Of a DNA stretch of 64,000 bases, positions 53,549 to 62,021 are shown one piece after another (positions within the stretch are counted from its first letter, which is position 1; every line of letters starts with the position of its first letter). This stretch comes from Bradyrhizobium japonicum USDA 6 (lineage in GTDB: Bacteria; Pseudomonadota; Alphaproteobacteria; Rhizobiales; Xanthobacteraceae), in assembly GCF_000284375.1 (NCBI RefSeq), contig NC_017249.1:2024001-2088000 (forward strand). The letters run 5' to 3'. Under the pieces are notes generated by a model, which was given only the letters and a program-made list of their open reading frames with translations, was not told the DNA's origin and did no database searches. A program made the translations under genes and the position numbers.

Positions 53549-53791
53549 ATGCCCGATCAACTCCCGCTGTTCAAAATCCACCTGAGAAAACGCGGTCGCG
53601 CCTGCAGGTGGTACCTGTGCACGACCGAGGGCCGCGCCGTCATGCTGGGATCGGAAGGTAGCCGGACCGCCGCCAGGTACCAAGCCAATCGCGCGTTGTT
53701 TCTGATGCTGCTGGCTTCGGCCTGTCAACCGCCCCGGCTCGGCCGTCCCGGCGGGAGCCGCTCGCGCCGAAGTCGTTCATCAGCCGGTTGA
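53549..53791 (+). CDS. Small hypothetical protein
   Basis: An 80-residue product. Residues 1-55, with RACRWYLCTTEGRAVMLGSEG and AARYQANRALFLMLL, resemble a frequent Bradyrhizobium small-protein family; the last 20 residues are a low-complexity Ser/Arg tail. A minus-strand frame at 53640-53825 overlaps it and is judged weaker. A terminator follows at 53919. Confidence 0.6.
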   Translation: MPDQLPLFKIHLRKRGRACRWYLCTTEGRAVMLGSEGSRTAARYQANRALFLMLLASACQPPRLGRPGGSRSRRSRSSAG

Positions 53792-53918
53792 CGTGGGCGC
53801 GCGTCTTAGAAAGCTCTGGTTCCAATCCGTAAATTTACGGAATCCAAATCTCGCGGCCATTGTGCTGTAATGTCACGACCGGATAGGCGTATTTCATCAG
53901 CTATCGATATTTCCGGTG

Positions 53919-53953
53919 GGCCGCAGGCCTCTTGGCTGCGGCCATTTATTTTT
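53919..53953 (+). terminator. Intrinsic terminator
   Basis: The stem GGCCGCAG/CTGCGGCC is followed by ATTTATTTTT on the plus strand. It probably ends the transcript of the small gene at 53549-53791. Confidence 0.72.
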
Positions 53954-54030
53954 GGTTGTTCCGCATTGCGTGACGCGTGATCTGGCCATCCGCTTATCGA
54001 TCGACCGGATCGGCTTTTCTCCGAGTTGCC

Positions 54031-55152
54031 CTACGCGCTGCCTCGGGAACGGGCTTCCACGCCGTGTCCGTTGGTTGCCGCCGAGCGTGCAGCGAGTGTC
54101 GAAAGCTGGCGGTCCGGCGCCGGGTGTCTGCGAAGAATCTTCTGGTAGACCCGCATATAACTGGCTGCCATGCGGGCCGAGGAAAAGTGCTCCTCGAATC
54201 TGGAACGGATGGTCCTGCGGTCGAGCGCCATCAAATTGGGAATGGCCCGCACGGCCCGGTCGACGTCGGATACGATGCACCCCGTCACTCCCTCCTCGAC
54301 GATCTCCGGGACCGACCCGCAGCGAAATGCGAGCACCGGCGTGCCGCATGCCATCGCTTCGATCATGACCAGCCCGAACGGCTCGGGCCAGTCGATCGGA
54401 AACAGCAACCCGGCCGCCTGGCCGAGAAACTCGCTCTTGGCATTCTCGCAGATCTCGCCGACGAACTCGATTCCCGGCCCCTTCAGCATCGGGGCGACCA
54501 CGTCCCGGAAGTAGGCCTCGTCCGCCTTGTCGACCTTTGCCGCGATCTTGAGCGGAAGACCGGCCTGCCGCGCAATCGCGATCGCGCGGTCGGGCCGTTT
54601 CTCAGGCGAGATGCGCCCCAAGAAAGCAAGATAACCGCCTCTCGGCTGGAAGTTCGGCGTCAGCAGATCGAGCGGCAGTCCATGATGGACGGTTGCGACG
54701 AAGTTCGCGCCCGACAGCGGCGTCCGCTGCGCGTTCGAAATCGAAACCAGCGGCATGTCGGAGAACCGGCGGTAGAACGGCATGTGGTCGGCGAGGTCCT
54801 GCCTGCCGTGCAGGGTGGTCAACGCCCTGCCGCGCTCGAAACGGAAAAGCGGGAAATGGAGGTAATCGATGTGGAAATGGAGGACATCAAACTCGCTGGC
54901 GCGCTCGGCTACCTTGTCGAGCATAACCATATGGTGGGGCAGGGGATCGCGGACGCCCGGATCGAGGCGCAACGCGCGCGGGATGCAAGGCACCAGTTCG
55001 GCGGAGGTGATGGAATCTCCGCTCGCGAACAGAGTCACCCGATGTCCTTGCCGGACGAGTTCCTCGGTCAGGTATGAAACGACCCGCTCCGTTCCGCCGT
55101 AGAGCCGAGGCGGAACGCTCTCGAATAGCGGAGCGATCTGCGCAATTCTCAT
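54031..55152 (-). CDS. GT4-family glycosyltransferase
   Basis: A 373-residue glycosyltransferase of the GT4 (GT-B, retaining) class. The N-terminus, IAQIAPLFESVPPRLYGGTERVV, gives the GGTER donor/acceptor loop. The C-terminal half has LGRISPEKRPDRAI and EPFGLVMIEAMACGTPVLAF, the E-x7-E motif with both Glu. It would move a sugar from a nucleotide donor to a glycan or lipid. The ATG at 55152 starts 13 bp after the rpoH2 stop, so it is likely in one operon with this sigma factor. Confidence 0.88.
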   Translation of the reverse strand: MRIAQIAPLFESVPPRLYGGTERVVSYLTEELVRQGHRVTLFASGDSITSAELVPCIPRALRLDPGVRDPLPHHMVMLDKVAERASEFDVLHFHIDYLHFPLFRFERGRALTTLHGRQDLADHMPFYRRFSDMPLVSISNAQRTPLSGANFVATVHHGLPLDLLTPNFQPRGGYLAFLGRISPEKRPDRAIAIARQAGLPLKIAAKVDKADEAYFRDVVAPMLKGPGIEFVGEICENAKSEFLGQAAGLLFPIDWPEPFGLVMIEAMACGTPVLAFRCGSVPEIVEEGVTGCIVSDVDRAVRAIPNLMALDRRTIRSRFEEHFSSARMAASYMRVYQKILRRHPAPDRQLSTLAARSAATNGHGVEARSRGSA

Positions 55153-55165
55153 TTGCGTCTCTCCG

Positions 55166-56077
55166 TCATCGCCCCGGCCGTTCACCGATCGGCAGGAGCG
55201 TTCCATCGAGCCGGGCGCTCAGTGCGCTCCTAATCTTTTGCAGCGCACGAACTTCGATCTGGCGAATCCGTTCGCGCGACACGCCGAAGGTCGGGCCAAG
55301 TTCGTCCAATGTCTTCGGCCGTTCCGCCAAGAAGCGCGCTTCGATGATGTGACGCTCCCGGGAAGTCAGGGAAGCCAGTGCGTCTTCGAGTGCGGAACGG
55401 ACCCGTTCGCGATCGACCCTTTCGGACAACAGGGTTTCGGGGTCTGGCGACGGATCAACCAGGCAATCTTGCATTTGCTCCGAGCCGTCCTGCTGGGTCA
55501 GCGGCAAGTTGAGCGAAATGTCGCCGCGGATCCTGCCATTCATCTCGACGACCTCCCGGGGAAGGACCTGCAGCTGTTCGGCGATGTAACCAACCTGGTC
55601 CGGCGACAGGTCGGCTTCCTCGCCTGCCGAAATCTGGCTCTTGAGTTTCCGGAGCTTGAAAAACAACTTCTTCTGGGCCGCCGTGGTGCCGATTTTCACT
55701 AAGGACCAGGACTTCAGAACGTACTCATGAAGGGTCGCCTTGATCCACCACATCGCATAGGTGGCAAGCCGGACGCCTTTTTCGGGCTTGAACCGCTTGA
55801 CCGCCAGCATCAGGCCGACATTCGCTTCCGAGATCAGGTCGGCGACGGGAAGGCCGTAGCCGCGATATCGAAGGGCGAGCTTTGCGGCCAACCGAAGGTG
55901 ACTGGTCACCAGGCGATAGGCCGCTTCGCGATCGCCGTCCTCTCGCCAACGGCGTGCGTACATCGCCTCGTCGGCCGGATCCAGCAGCGGAAACTTGCGA
56001 ATGGCGGCGAGGTAGCGGGGGAGCCCGCCGTCCGAGTGAAGCGGAGGCAGATTCGACACGATTGAAAGGGTGCTCAT
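55166..56077 (-). CDS. Second RpoH-type sigma factor
   Basis: A 303-residue sigma-32 paralogue. Region 2 reads ISEANVGLMLAVKRFKPEKG and RLATYAMWWIKATLHEYVL, and region 4 ends in [19 protein letters not shown]. The RpoH box reads QKKLFFKLR, with Lys in place of the usual Asn. The start at 56077 has an excellent TAAGGAGGA 8 bp upstream. It lies in front of a glycosyltransferase and 1.5 kb from small heat-shock genes, suggesting a sub-specialised stress regulon. Confidence 0.93.
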   Translation of the reverse strand: MSTLSIVSNLPPLHSDGGLPRYLAAIRKFPLLDPADEAMYARRWREDGDREAAYRLVTSHLRLAAKLALRYRGYGLPVADLISEANVGLMLAVKRFKPEKGVRLATYAMWWIKATLHEYVLKSWSLVKIGTTAAQKKLFFKLRKLKSQISAGEEADLSPDQVGYIAEQLQVLPREVVEMNGRIRGDISLNLPLTQQDGSEQMQDCLVDPSPDPETLLSERVDRERVRSALEDALASLTSRERHIIEARFLAERPKTLDELGPTFGVSRERIRQIEVRALQKIRSALSARLDGTLLPIGERPGR

Positions 56078-56372
56078 TTCCAATTCCTCCTTAGAGCAAA
56101 GTGGGGTTCGAGCTACGGGCATGGGCTTGGGCCCTGACGGCGCCCTAAGTGCCTCATGCAGCCGGCGACCACAAAATGTCGTGGCGCCCGAAATGTTCCT
56201 TCGAGATTTGAATGACGTAGCGAATTGCGGCGGGACCGGTTATGCGGCGTGTGCTGGCGCTGCCATGGCATTATCCGCCGGAACGTTCGCGCCCTGAGCG
56301 CCAGCAGCTCAGGCTGGACCTCGTGCTGGAGCGAAGGCCTGCCAGGCATGCCTTCGGTGATTGCCTGGTCGA

Positions 56373-56921
56373 TCAATATTCGATCCACGCCAGGCCATCA
56401 GGTTTCGCCATCCATGCTCCCATCCGCACCGCCGCCATGGGCGAAGTCCAGCCTTTCTCGCCGTGGCGATCGGTCCGGACGAACCGCACCGGAACGGCCT
56501 TGCCGTAGCTGTCCTGAAGGGCACCTAGTCCGAGCCACCCGAAGGTTTCGTCCCAGAAGGCCTGCTTCATTTTTGCGGTGCCCGCTCTGGGGTGGTCTGC
56601 ACGACGGACGGAAAGCCGCTGACGGTTGGCGCAAAGGATCGCGGCCGCGAGGGTCGGAAAACTGAGCTCAACTGTCACGAGTGGGTCGTCGTCACCGATC
56701 CATTCCATCAGCGGCTCGAAAGACGGGAAGCCGCGCCGCTCGACGATAAAGACGTAAACCCCTTGCTGCGGGCTGTTCTCGTGATCATGGCGCCGCCGCG
56801 CCGGCCGCGAGCTACCGCATCCCGTGCGAATGCCGGCGGGTTCAGCGATGGTCTTTCGATCATTGTCGTTCGCGGCAGTGCGCCTCTTGGGAGCTAAGGC
56901 CGAGCAGCATGGTTCATCCAT
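56373..56921 (-). CDS. Hypothetical protein
   Basis: A 182-residue protein. The N-terminal ~45 residues are basic and low-complexity. Residues 55-180 look folded: GVYVFIVERRGFPSFEPLM, LAAAILCANRQRLSV, KQAFWDETFGWLGLGALQD. No motif is recognised. Its 5' end overlaps the neighbouring secreted protein's stop by 8 bp. The gap of 295 bp to the rpoH2 start holds no gene and may contain the rpoH2 promoter. Confidence 0.58.
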   Translation of the reverse strand: MDEPCCSALAPKRRTAANDNDRKTIAEPAGIRTGCGSSRPARRRHDHENSPQQGVYVFIVERRGFPSFEPLMEWIGDDDPLVTVELSFPTLAAAILCANRQRLSVRRADHPRAGTAKMKQAFWDETFGWLGLGALQDSYGKAVPVRFVRTDRHGEKGWTSPMAAVRMGAWMAKPDGLAWIEY

Positions 56922-57183
56922 GCTCTTGCGACCAGTCCGTCAGGTCAGGAAGAGCACCCCTTGCAGATGTCCGGGACAATGTCTTCGGCGCGGAAAACCG
57001 GGTTCCTGTCGCCGGCACGGTTGGACCTTGTGCTTCGACCGGACGGTATCTGCTGCGGTGCCTCCGTCTGAACGACGCGTTCGAGCCGCTATGCTGCTTC
57101 AGCTTCGTTCGCTGCGCAGCGGCCGCTTCGCTTGCGCTGAAGAGCGTGGCGAACGCGATAAAAGCTGCGAGTACACCGTGCAT
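56914..57183 (-). CDS. Small exported basic protein
   Basis: An 89-residue product with a clear signal peptide (MHGVLAAFIAFATLFSASEAAAA) and a strong GGAGGAGGAA ribosome site before the ATG at 57183. The mature part is rich in Arg and His and shows no known domain; it ends TDWSQEHG. Residues after about 50 look less conserved and may be affected by a frame change. A longer start at 57234 is unlikely. Confidence 0.62.
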   Translation of the reverse strand: MHGVLAAFIAFATLFSASEAAAAQRTKLKQHSGSNASFRRRHRSRYRPVEAQGPTVPATGTRFSAPKTLSRTSARGALPDLTDWSQEHG

Positions 57184-57484
57184 CGTTCCTCCTCCACATC
57201 CTCCTGAAAGCAACGTGGACCGCCTAACAGCCATCTCCCTGCGGGATCTGGCGCCAGTCCTACAAAGGCTTTGGCGGCGGTGGATTTAGGAAAGCGGCGC
57301 GGGCGGTCAAGAGGTGCGAATGCCCGGGACTAGAGGGCCGCGCTTGCTCGAGGCATGGGTTTCGACTGCGTCAAATATCGGTCACTCGATAAGTCCGGGT
57401 GCGAAACGGGTCAGGCCGCACGCTTGATGGCTTTACCGAAGCCACTCCCGTGTTGAAAATTGTAAGACGCGCGCCGGCCGGGAT

Positions 57485-57512
57485 CTTGAAACCAAGCCGA
57501 ACGCTTCTAGTT
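57485..57512 (+). promoter_or_regulatory. Sigma-32-type heat-shock promoter
   Basis: CTTGAA at 57485-57490 and CTAGTT at 57507-57512 are 16 bp apart, close to alphaproteobacterial RpoH promoter patterns (CTTG and C-T-A-T-x-T). The site is about 108 bp before the hsp20 ATG, leaving room for the thermosensor leader. Confidence 0.5.
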
Positions 57513-57540
57513 CTTTTAGTGTCACTAGCGTGACGCCGGA

Positions 57541-57619
57541 TGCCGTCAGGGTCTGGCCAAGGCCGCCGGAGAATGCGCCGGCGTTGCTCTTTCCATGTTG
57601 CTCAAAGGAGGATGTGGTT
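57541..57619 (+). promoter_or_regulatory. ROSE-type RNA thermometer
   Basis: The leader of the first hsp20 gene ends in TTGCT (57598-57602) three bases before AAGGAGGAT, the ROSE 3' hairpin in which UYGCU masks the Shine-Dalgarno. A second TTGCT precedes at 57584. ROSE elements control small heat-shock genes in Bradyrhizobium. The full multi-hairpin fold was not computed. Confidence 0.65.
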
Positions 57620-58072
57620 ATGAGAACCTACGATCTGTCTCCGTTTTGGCGTTCGAGCGTCGGGTTCGATCGCCTGTTTGATCTCGTCAACGACACGATG
57701 AACGACAGCGATGATTATCCGCTGTATGACATCGAGCGTATCGACGAGGACCAGTACCAGATTTCACTGGCGCTGGCCGGCTTCGGCCCGGAAGAGATCA
57801 CCATCACCGCGAAGCAATCGACGCTCACCGTCGAGGGCCACAAGGCGAACAAGGGTGATCACGACTATCTCTATCAGGGAATCTCAATGCGGCCGTTCCG
57901 CCGCGTCTTCAACCTGGCGGACTTTGTCCAGGTGAAAGACGCCGCCTTCGAAAGCGGTATGCTGAAGATTGCACTGGTTCGGGAAGTGCCGGAGGCGATG
58001 AAGCCGCGTCGCATAATGATCGAAGCCGCCGGCAACGAAAACCAGCAAATCGAGCAGAAGCAGGCGGCCTGA
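57620..58072 (+). CDS. Small heat-shock protein, Hsp20 class A
   Basis: A 150-residue sHSP that binds unfolding proteins as large oligomers. The N-terminus MRTYDLSPFWRSSVGFDRLF is typical of the IbpA/HspA class. The alpha-crystallin domain spans about residues 36-125 with ISLALAGFGPEEITITAKQ and the conserved end ESGMLKIALVREVPE (A-x-x-x-G-x-L motif). The ATG at 57620 is chosen for its AAGGAGGAT site; a longer frame starts at 57530. It precedes a second Hsp20 gene by 96 bp. Confidence 0.94.
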   Translation: MRTYDLSPFWRSSVGFDRLFDLVNDTMNDSDDYPLYDIERIDEDQYQISLALAGFGPEEITITAKQSTLTVEGHKANKGDHDYLYQGISMRPFRRVFNLADFVQVKDAAFESGMLKIALVREVPEAMKPRRIMIEAAGNENQQIEQKQAA

Positions 58073-58168
58073 CGGAGTTCCGTTCAAAGTGTCGAACTGC
58101 CTGTGCGTGGCGCCGCCGCGTGCAGGTGAGTTCTGACCAGCAAAACTGTGGAACAAAGGAGGACAATT

Positions 58169-58654
58169 ATGGCACTACGCGATCTGATACCGTGGAACAA
58201 CGGCTCTCGTGATCTGAGCCTGAATCGCAATGAGCCCAATCCGTTTCTCGTGCTTCACCGCGAGATGAATCGGCTGTTCGACGATACGTTTCGCTCGTTC
58301 GATATCGCCCCGTTCAGCTCTCAGGCAATGGGATGGCCGAGCGTCGAGGTCAACGAGACTGACACGGAGGTTAAGGTCGTCGCCGAACTTCCTGGCCTCC
58401 AGGAGAAGGACGTCAATGTCGAACTCTGGGACGGCCTGTTGACCATTAGCGGCGAGAAGAAGAACGAGACCGAGGACAAGGAGCGACGCTTTACCGAGCG
58501 CTACTACGGGCGCTTCGAGCGTTCCATCCCGATCGATGACGTCGACCAGGACAAGGTCGTGGCGTCGTTCAAGGATGGCGTTCTCACCGTGACGCTGGCG
58601 AAGTTACCGAGCGAACGGCAGAAGGTGAAACGGATTGCCATCAACGGCAAGTAA
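58169..58654 (+). CDS. Small heat-shock protein, Hsp20 class C-like
   Basis: A 161-residue sHSP. The N-terminus is longer and charged (NPFLVLHREMNRLFDDTFRS), the alpha-crystallin domain covers about 55-150, with VVAELPGLQEKDVNVELWDG and FKDGVLTVTLAKLPS. It differs enough from the first copy to belong to another sHSP class. The ATG at 58169 has AAAGGAGGA upstream. It has no TTGCT next to the ribosome site, so it may not be ROSE-controlled itself. Confidence 0.94.
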   Translation: MALRDLIPWNNGSRDLSLNRNEPNPFLVLHREMNRLFDDTFRSFDIAPFSSQAMGWPSVEVNETDTEVKVVAELPGLQEKDVNVELWDGLLTISGEKKNETEDKERRFTERYYGRFERSIPIDDVDQDKVVASFKDGVLTVTLAKLPSERQKVKRIAINGK

Positions 58655-58775
58655 CCGCGGCGCGGGCGAGCGCTTGCGGCCTCGTCCGCACCGGCGGTTT
58701 GTCATCCACCAGTTCAGTCGTACCGCGGCTGATCTCAGAATGAGAGTGAAAGGAGCTATGTAAGGAGTTACAGCC

Positions 58776-59138
58776 ATGAACACCGTCTGGAAAAAAGATA
58801 TGATCGCTGATGTGGTAGGTCTTGTGATCGGCCTGGGCCTGTTCTTTTCGCCTTGGGCCGTGGGATTCTCCACTGAAAGCCCGATGAACTGGAATGCCTG
58901 GCTAAGTGGCATCATGATCGCCGCGCTTGCTGTAGCAGCGCTAGCGCTGTTTGCCGAGTGGCCGGAGTGGCTGACTCTCGCGGCCGGCGTTTGGGTCGCG
59001 GTGTCGCCGTGGGTGCTGCATTTCTCGTCTAACGCAACCATCACACCGCTCCACGTCATCGCCGGAATTCTGGTGGCGGCTGTTGCGGCTTTGCGACTCT
59101 GGTATATGCACCAGAGCTATCCCCGTGTGACAGCCTGA
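58776..59138 (+). CDS. SPW-repeat membrane protein
   Basis: A 120-residue integral membrane protein with four helices. Two SPW repeats are visible: LGLFFSPWAVGFST near residue 25 and VWVAVSPWVLHFSS near 75. The family is of unknown function and common near stress genes. It is the third plus-strand gene after the sHSP pair and ends in a terminator. Confidence 0.9.
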   Translation: MNTVWKKDMIADVVGLVIGLGLFFSPWAVGFSTESPMNWNAWLSGIMIAALAVAALALFAEWPEWLTLAAGVWVAVSPWVLHFSSNATITPLHVIAGILVAAVAALRLWYMHQSYPRVTA

Positions 59139-59146
59139 TACTTGGC

Positions 59147-59171
59147 AAGGGAGGCCTGCACGGCCTCCCTT
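59147..59171 (+). terminator. Intrinsic terminator after the SPW gene
   Basis: The stem AAGGGAGGCC/GGCCTCCCTT is followed by a weak T tract (GTCCTTT). It starts 8 bp after the SPW stop. Confidence 0.65.
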
Positions 59172-59231
59172 GTCCTTTGCCGCACGAAGGCTGCGCTCTC
59201 TTCTTCGCAAAGATCGCGAGATACGCCCGTC

Positions 59232-59867
59232 ATGCTTTCTGATTTTACGATCACCGCCTTTGCAACTCTATTCGTAGCGATCGGACCGATCGATACGGCA
59301 ATCGTGTTCGGTGGCCTGACAGCGGGTGTTCACCGGCCTGAGCGGTTTCGGTTGGCGTGGCAGGCCGTGCTGATTGCCGGAATTGTTCTGTTGGGTTTTG
59401 CACTCTTCGGCAACCGACTGCTAGGCGCACTACGGGTTTCGCTGGACGCCTTTCGAGTTGCGGGTGGCATCTTGCTCTTGTTGCAGGCCATCCAGATGAT
59501 CTTCGCTCATCCCTCGGGACTATCCTCGCTCACCGCACTTGAACGGCGCGAGGCATTGGAGCCAGGCGACATCGCGATTTTTCCCTTGGCGTTTCCGGTC
59601 ATCGCCGGACCTGCCGGCCTCACGGCGGTCGTTCTACTGATGGGGCAAGCCGGTGATCCGGTCGGCTCAATGATAGTATTGGCAGCTATGCTACTTTGCC
59701 TTTTGCTAACGTACTTCGGGATGATCTTCACCGACGTCTTGCACCGGGTGCTGAAGGCTACCGGATCCAATGTGTTGGCGAGGCTTGCCGGCGTTATTCT
59801 GGCCACCCTTGCTGTCCAATTCATATTTGACGGTATCAGAGGTGCTCGGCTTGTAGCAGGCGCTTGA
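59232..59867 (+). CDS. MarC-family membrane protein
   Basis: A 211-residue integral membrane protein with about six helices, of the MarC family (UPF0056), which is of unknown transport function. Recognised parts are FVAIGPIDTAIVFGGLTAG near residue 15 and IFPLAFPVIAGPAGLTAVVLLMG near 115, the conserved family core. The ATG at 59232 is preferred over the longer frame at 59142, which overlaps the terminator. Confidence 0.86.
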   Translation: MLSDFTITAFATLFVAIGPIDTAIVFGGLTAGVHRPERFRLAWQAVLIAGIVLLGFALFGNRLLGALRVSLDAFRVAGGILLLLQAIQMIFAHPSGLSSLTALERREALEPGDIAIFPLAFPVIAGPAGLTAVVLLMGQAGDPVGSMIVLAAMLLCLLLTYFGMIFTDVLHRVLKATGSNVLARLAGVILATLAVQFIFDGIRGARLVAGA

Positions 59868-60024
59868 GAAGACCCCGCCTATCCCCGTTGCGGGCGTGGG
59901 GCGCCTCGGATCAGCGACCAAGAGGACAGGTATTGTCGATGCCTTTGATCGCGGAGACTGGCCGCCGGCCGTCTCGTCGCCACAGAGCAGGCGACCCTCG
60001 TCGTCCGGATGAATGCGGCCCTGC

Positions 60025-61221
60025 TCATTTATCATTCTGGTCCAACAAAAATGAGACGGTGCATTCTATTCCATCGGAGCCAAACGTTCGCTCGAATCGC
60101 CCGTGCAACATATGTGGTATCGATTTCTCGAGAAACTCTGAACCGAAGCCCCGCCGGGCCGGCTGGGGCGCGATGGGGCTCGTCCGCTCGCGCCAGCGGA
60201 GTTGGAACTCATTTTCATTGCCTCGATCATGAGCGTCCCACGATATGTCAATATGACCATTCTCCATGGAGAGGGCGCCGTGTTTAACGGCGTTTGTGGC
60301 GAGCTCGTGTATCGCCATCGACAACACCTCGGCCTGTTTTGCCGGAATCGAGATCGCGGGGCCGCGCTGCTTGAGGTTCTCGCCCTCGACAGCGCCGTGC
60401 ACTGAGAGCTCCTGAGAGAGTACCTCGCGGATATCGATCGTGCTCGTATGGCTCCGGCTTAACAAAGCATGAGTGCGCGCAATCGCAGCCAATCGGTCCT
60501 CAAAAGCTTTTGCAAACTCGTCAAGGTTCTGGCTCTTGGCGCGCGTCCTCCGCGCGATGGCTTGGATAGTCGCCAGTATGTTATTGATGCGATGCTGAAG
60601 CTCGTGACCGAGCATTTCCTGTCTGAGCGCCCGCTCCGCCAATTCTCGCTGGATTCTCACTCGGTCGATAGCAGATGCCAACAGGTTGGCGTAGTTCTGA
60701 AGAAAATCGATATCGTCCTGCTCGAATTTCCGCAGCTGCCGCGAGTCCACCTCCAGCACACCGAATGGGCCGTCCTCACCGCGAATAACAACATTGACGG
60801 TGCTCCTGACGCTATGCTCGATCAAGAGCTTGGGAATTTCGAACCGAACCTCCCTCTGGGTATCTTCGGTAATCACCGGCTGGTTCGTGTGCAAGGCATA
60901 GCCAGCCGGCGAGCCCTCATGCGCGGGTATTTCAGCATGCCCTACCACGCCGGGGTTCCAGTTCACCCCGGCGCGGACGAGCAAATTCTCCCCGCCTGGG
61001 ACGAGCTCCAGCACTTTCACTAGCTCAACATCGATGGCATCAGAAACAAGCTTAGTTGCCTCTTGTAGAAGACCATCTATGTCGTCGCTCCGCAAAGCTC
61101 GCTTGCCGAATTCGGACAATGTGGAGACTTGTCTCCGGAGCTTGTGCGCTTCCGAATGGGGCACTTTCGCAGTCTCCCATCGTAAATCGGATAAATGCTT
61201 ACCGCCGGCTGCGGGTTCCAA
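60025..61221 (-). CDS. GAF-domain sensor histidine kinase (HWE/HisKA_2 type)
   Basis: A 398-residue soluble kinase. A GAF domain covers about 30-185 (LVSDAIDVELVKVLELVPG, GVLEVDSRQLRKFEQDDI). The phospho-acceptor His is in LGHELQHRINNILATIQAI near 212, the pattern of HWE/HisKA_2 kinases, and the ATP-binding N-box is IHELATNAVKHGALSM near 310. Such kinases often feed the PhyR/EcfG general stress pathway in alphaproteobacteria. No response regulator is adjacent. Confidence 0.9.
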   Translation of the reverse strand: MEPAAGGKHLSDLRWETAKVPHSEAHKLRRQVSTLSEFGKRALRSDDIDGLLQEATKLVSDAIDVELVKVLELVPGGENLLVRAGVNWNPGVVGHAEIPAHEGSPAGYALHTNQPVITEDTQREVRFEIPKLLIEHSVRSTVNVVIRGEDGPFGVLEVDSRQLRKFEQDDIDFLQNYANLLASAIDRVRIQRELAERALRQEMLGHELQHRINNILATIQAIARRTRAKSQNLDEFAKAFEDRLAAIARTHALLSRSHTSTIDIREVLSQELSVHGAVEGENLKQRGPAISIPAKQAEVLSMAIHELATNAVKHGALSMENGHIDISWDAHDRGNENEFQLRWRERTSPIAPQPARRGFGSEFLEKSIPHMLHGRFERTFGSDGIECTVSFLLDQNDK

Positions 61222-61508
61222 TGACGACTCTTAGCAGTTTAGCCACAGGGGTGAACCAATCTGCGCCAGACGAGAGGTTAGAGCGTTGCCGCGCCAACAA
61301 GCGGCACCTTGCTGGCCGCGCTTACCTTGCCCGACAGAGGCAGCGGAAAGACGCTGGGGCGCGCGCGGACATCAATGGATTTTTGGCCCGCTGCCAAAGT
61401 CATTTCTGGTTGGCGCCGGCCTCAGAAAATCTGATCGATCCACAAAGAGCTATCGCGCCCGGCGGCGCTGAAAGCATCGACGCTTAGCTTCGTCACCCGC
61501 GGCTGAAT

Positions 61509-61724
61509 TCAGCCGCGAAACGTTTTCCGACAGGCAACTGCTATAGCCATCCAATCTCGCAGCAGTCCTCTGTCCTCCTTTGAGAACGCGGCCCGCCGCT
61601 TGAGATCATCCAGAGTGTCGCCGGGATGGCATCGCTCGTAATCCTGACGGATCAGCGATTCCAATTCTTCGTCGCTAGATGATTGGAGATCGTGGTTGGA
61701 GGTGATCGGCCGCACTACGAGCAT
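61509..61724 (-). CDS. Small acidic hypothetical protein
   Basis: A 71-residue protein, HDLQSSSDEELESLIRQDYE then DTLDDLKRRAAFSKEDRGLL, helical, ending VACRKTFRG. No known domain. Neighbouring spacers (61222-61508 and 61725-62021) hold nothing I can support. Confidence 0.58.
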   Translation of the reverse strand: MLVVRPITSNHDLQSSSDEELESLIRQDYERCHPGDTLDDLKRRAAFSKEDRGLLRDWMAIAVACRKTFRG

Positions 61725-62021
61725 CCCAAAAGGCGTTCTGCGTATACGGTTAAATTAGGAAGAGCGAGCGACTCTTCAATCCTCAGAGGAGACCGCACGC
61801 AAGCTCTTGGGATCAGTGCGGAGCAACTTCCACTTTTGGCTATCGCACAGTTCCGGAGCCTCGCGAGCGTGCTTTTCGTGCGCTCAATGGAGCGCATGTC
61901 CCAGAGATGAGCAGAGCTGCCGGTGGACTCCCGCAGAGCTGCGTCCGCGCAAATTGTGCAGACCTGATGTATTAGTATGCAATCCTCGTGTCGGTAGAAC
62001 GAGCCCTTTGGGGTAGCCCCA

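Noticed and set aside
53640..53825. Minus-strand 61-residue frame
   Set aside because: Its first ~20 residues look protein-like, but it overlaps a better supported plus-strand gene and the rest is low-complexity.
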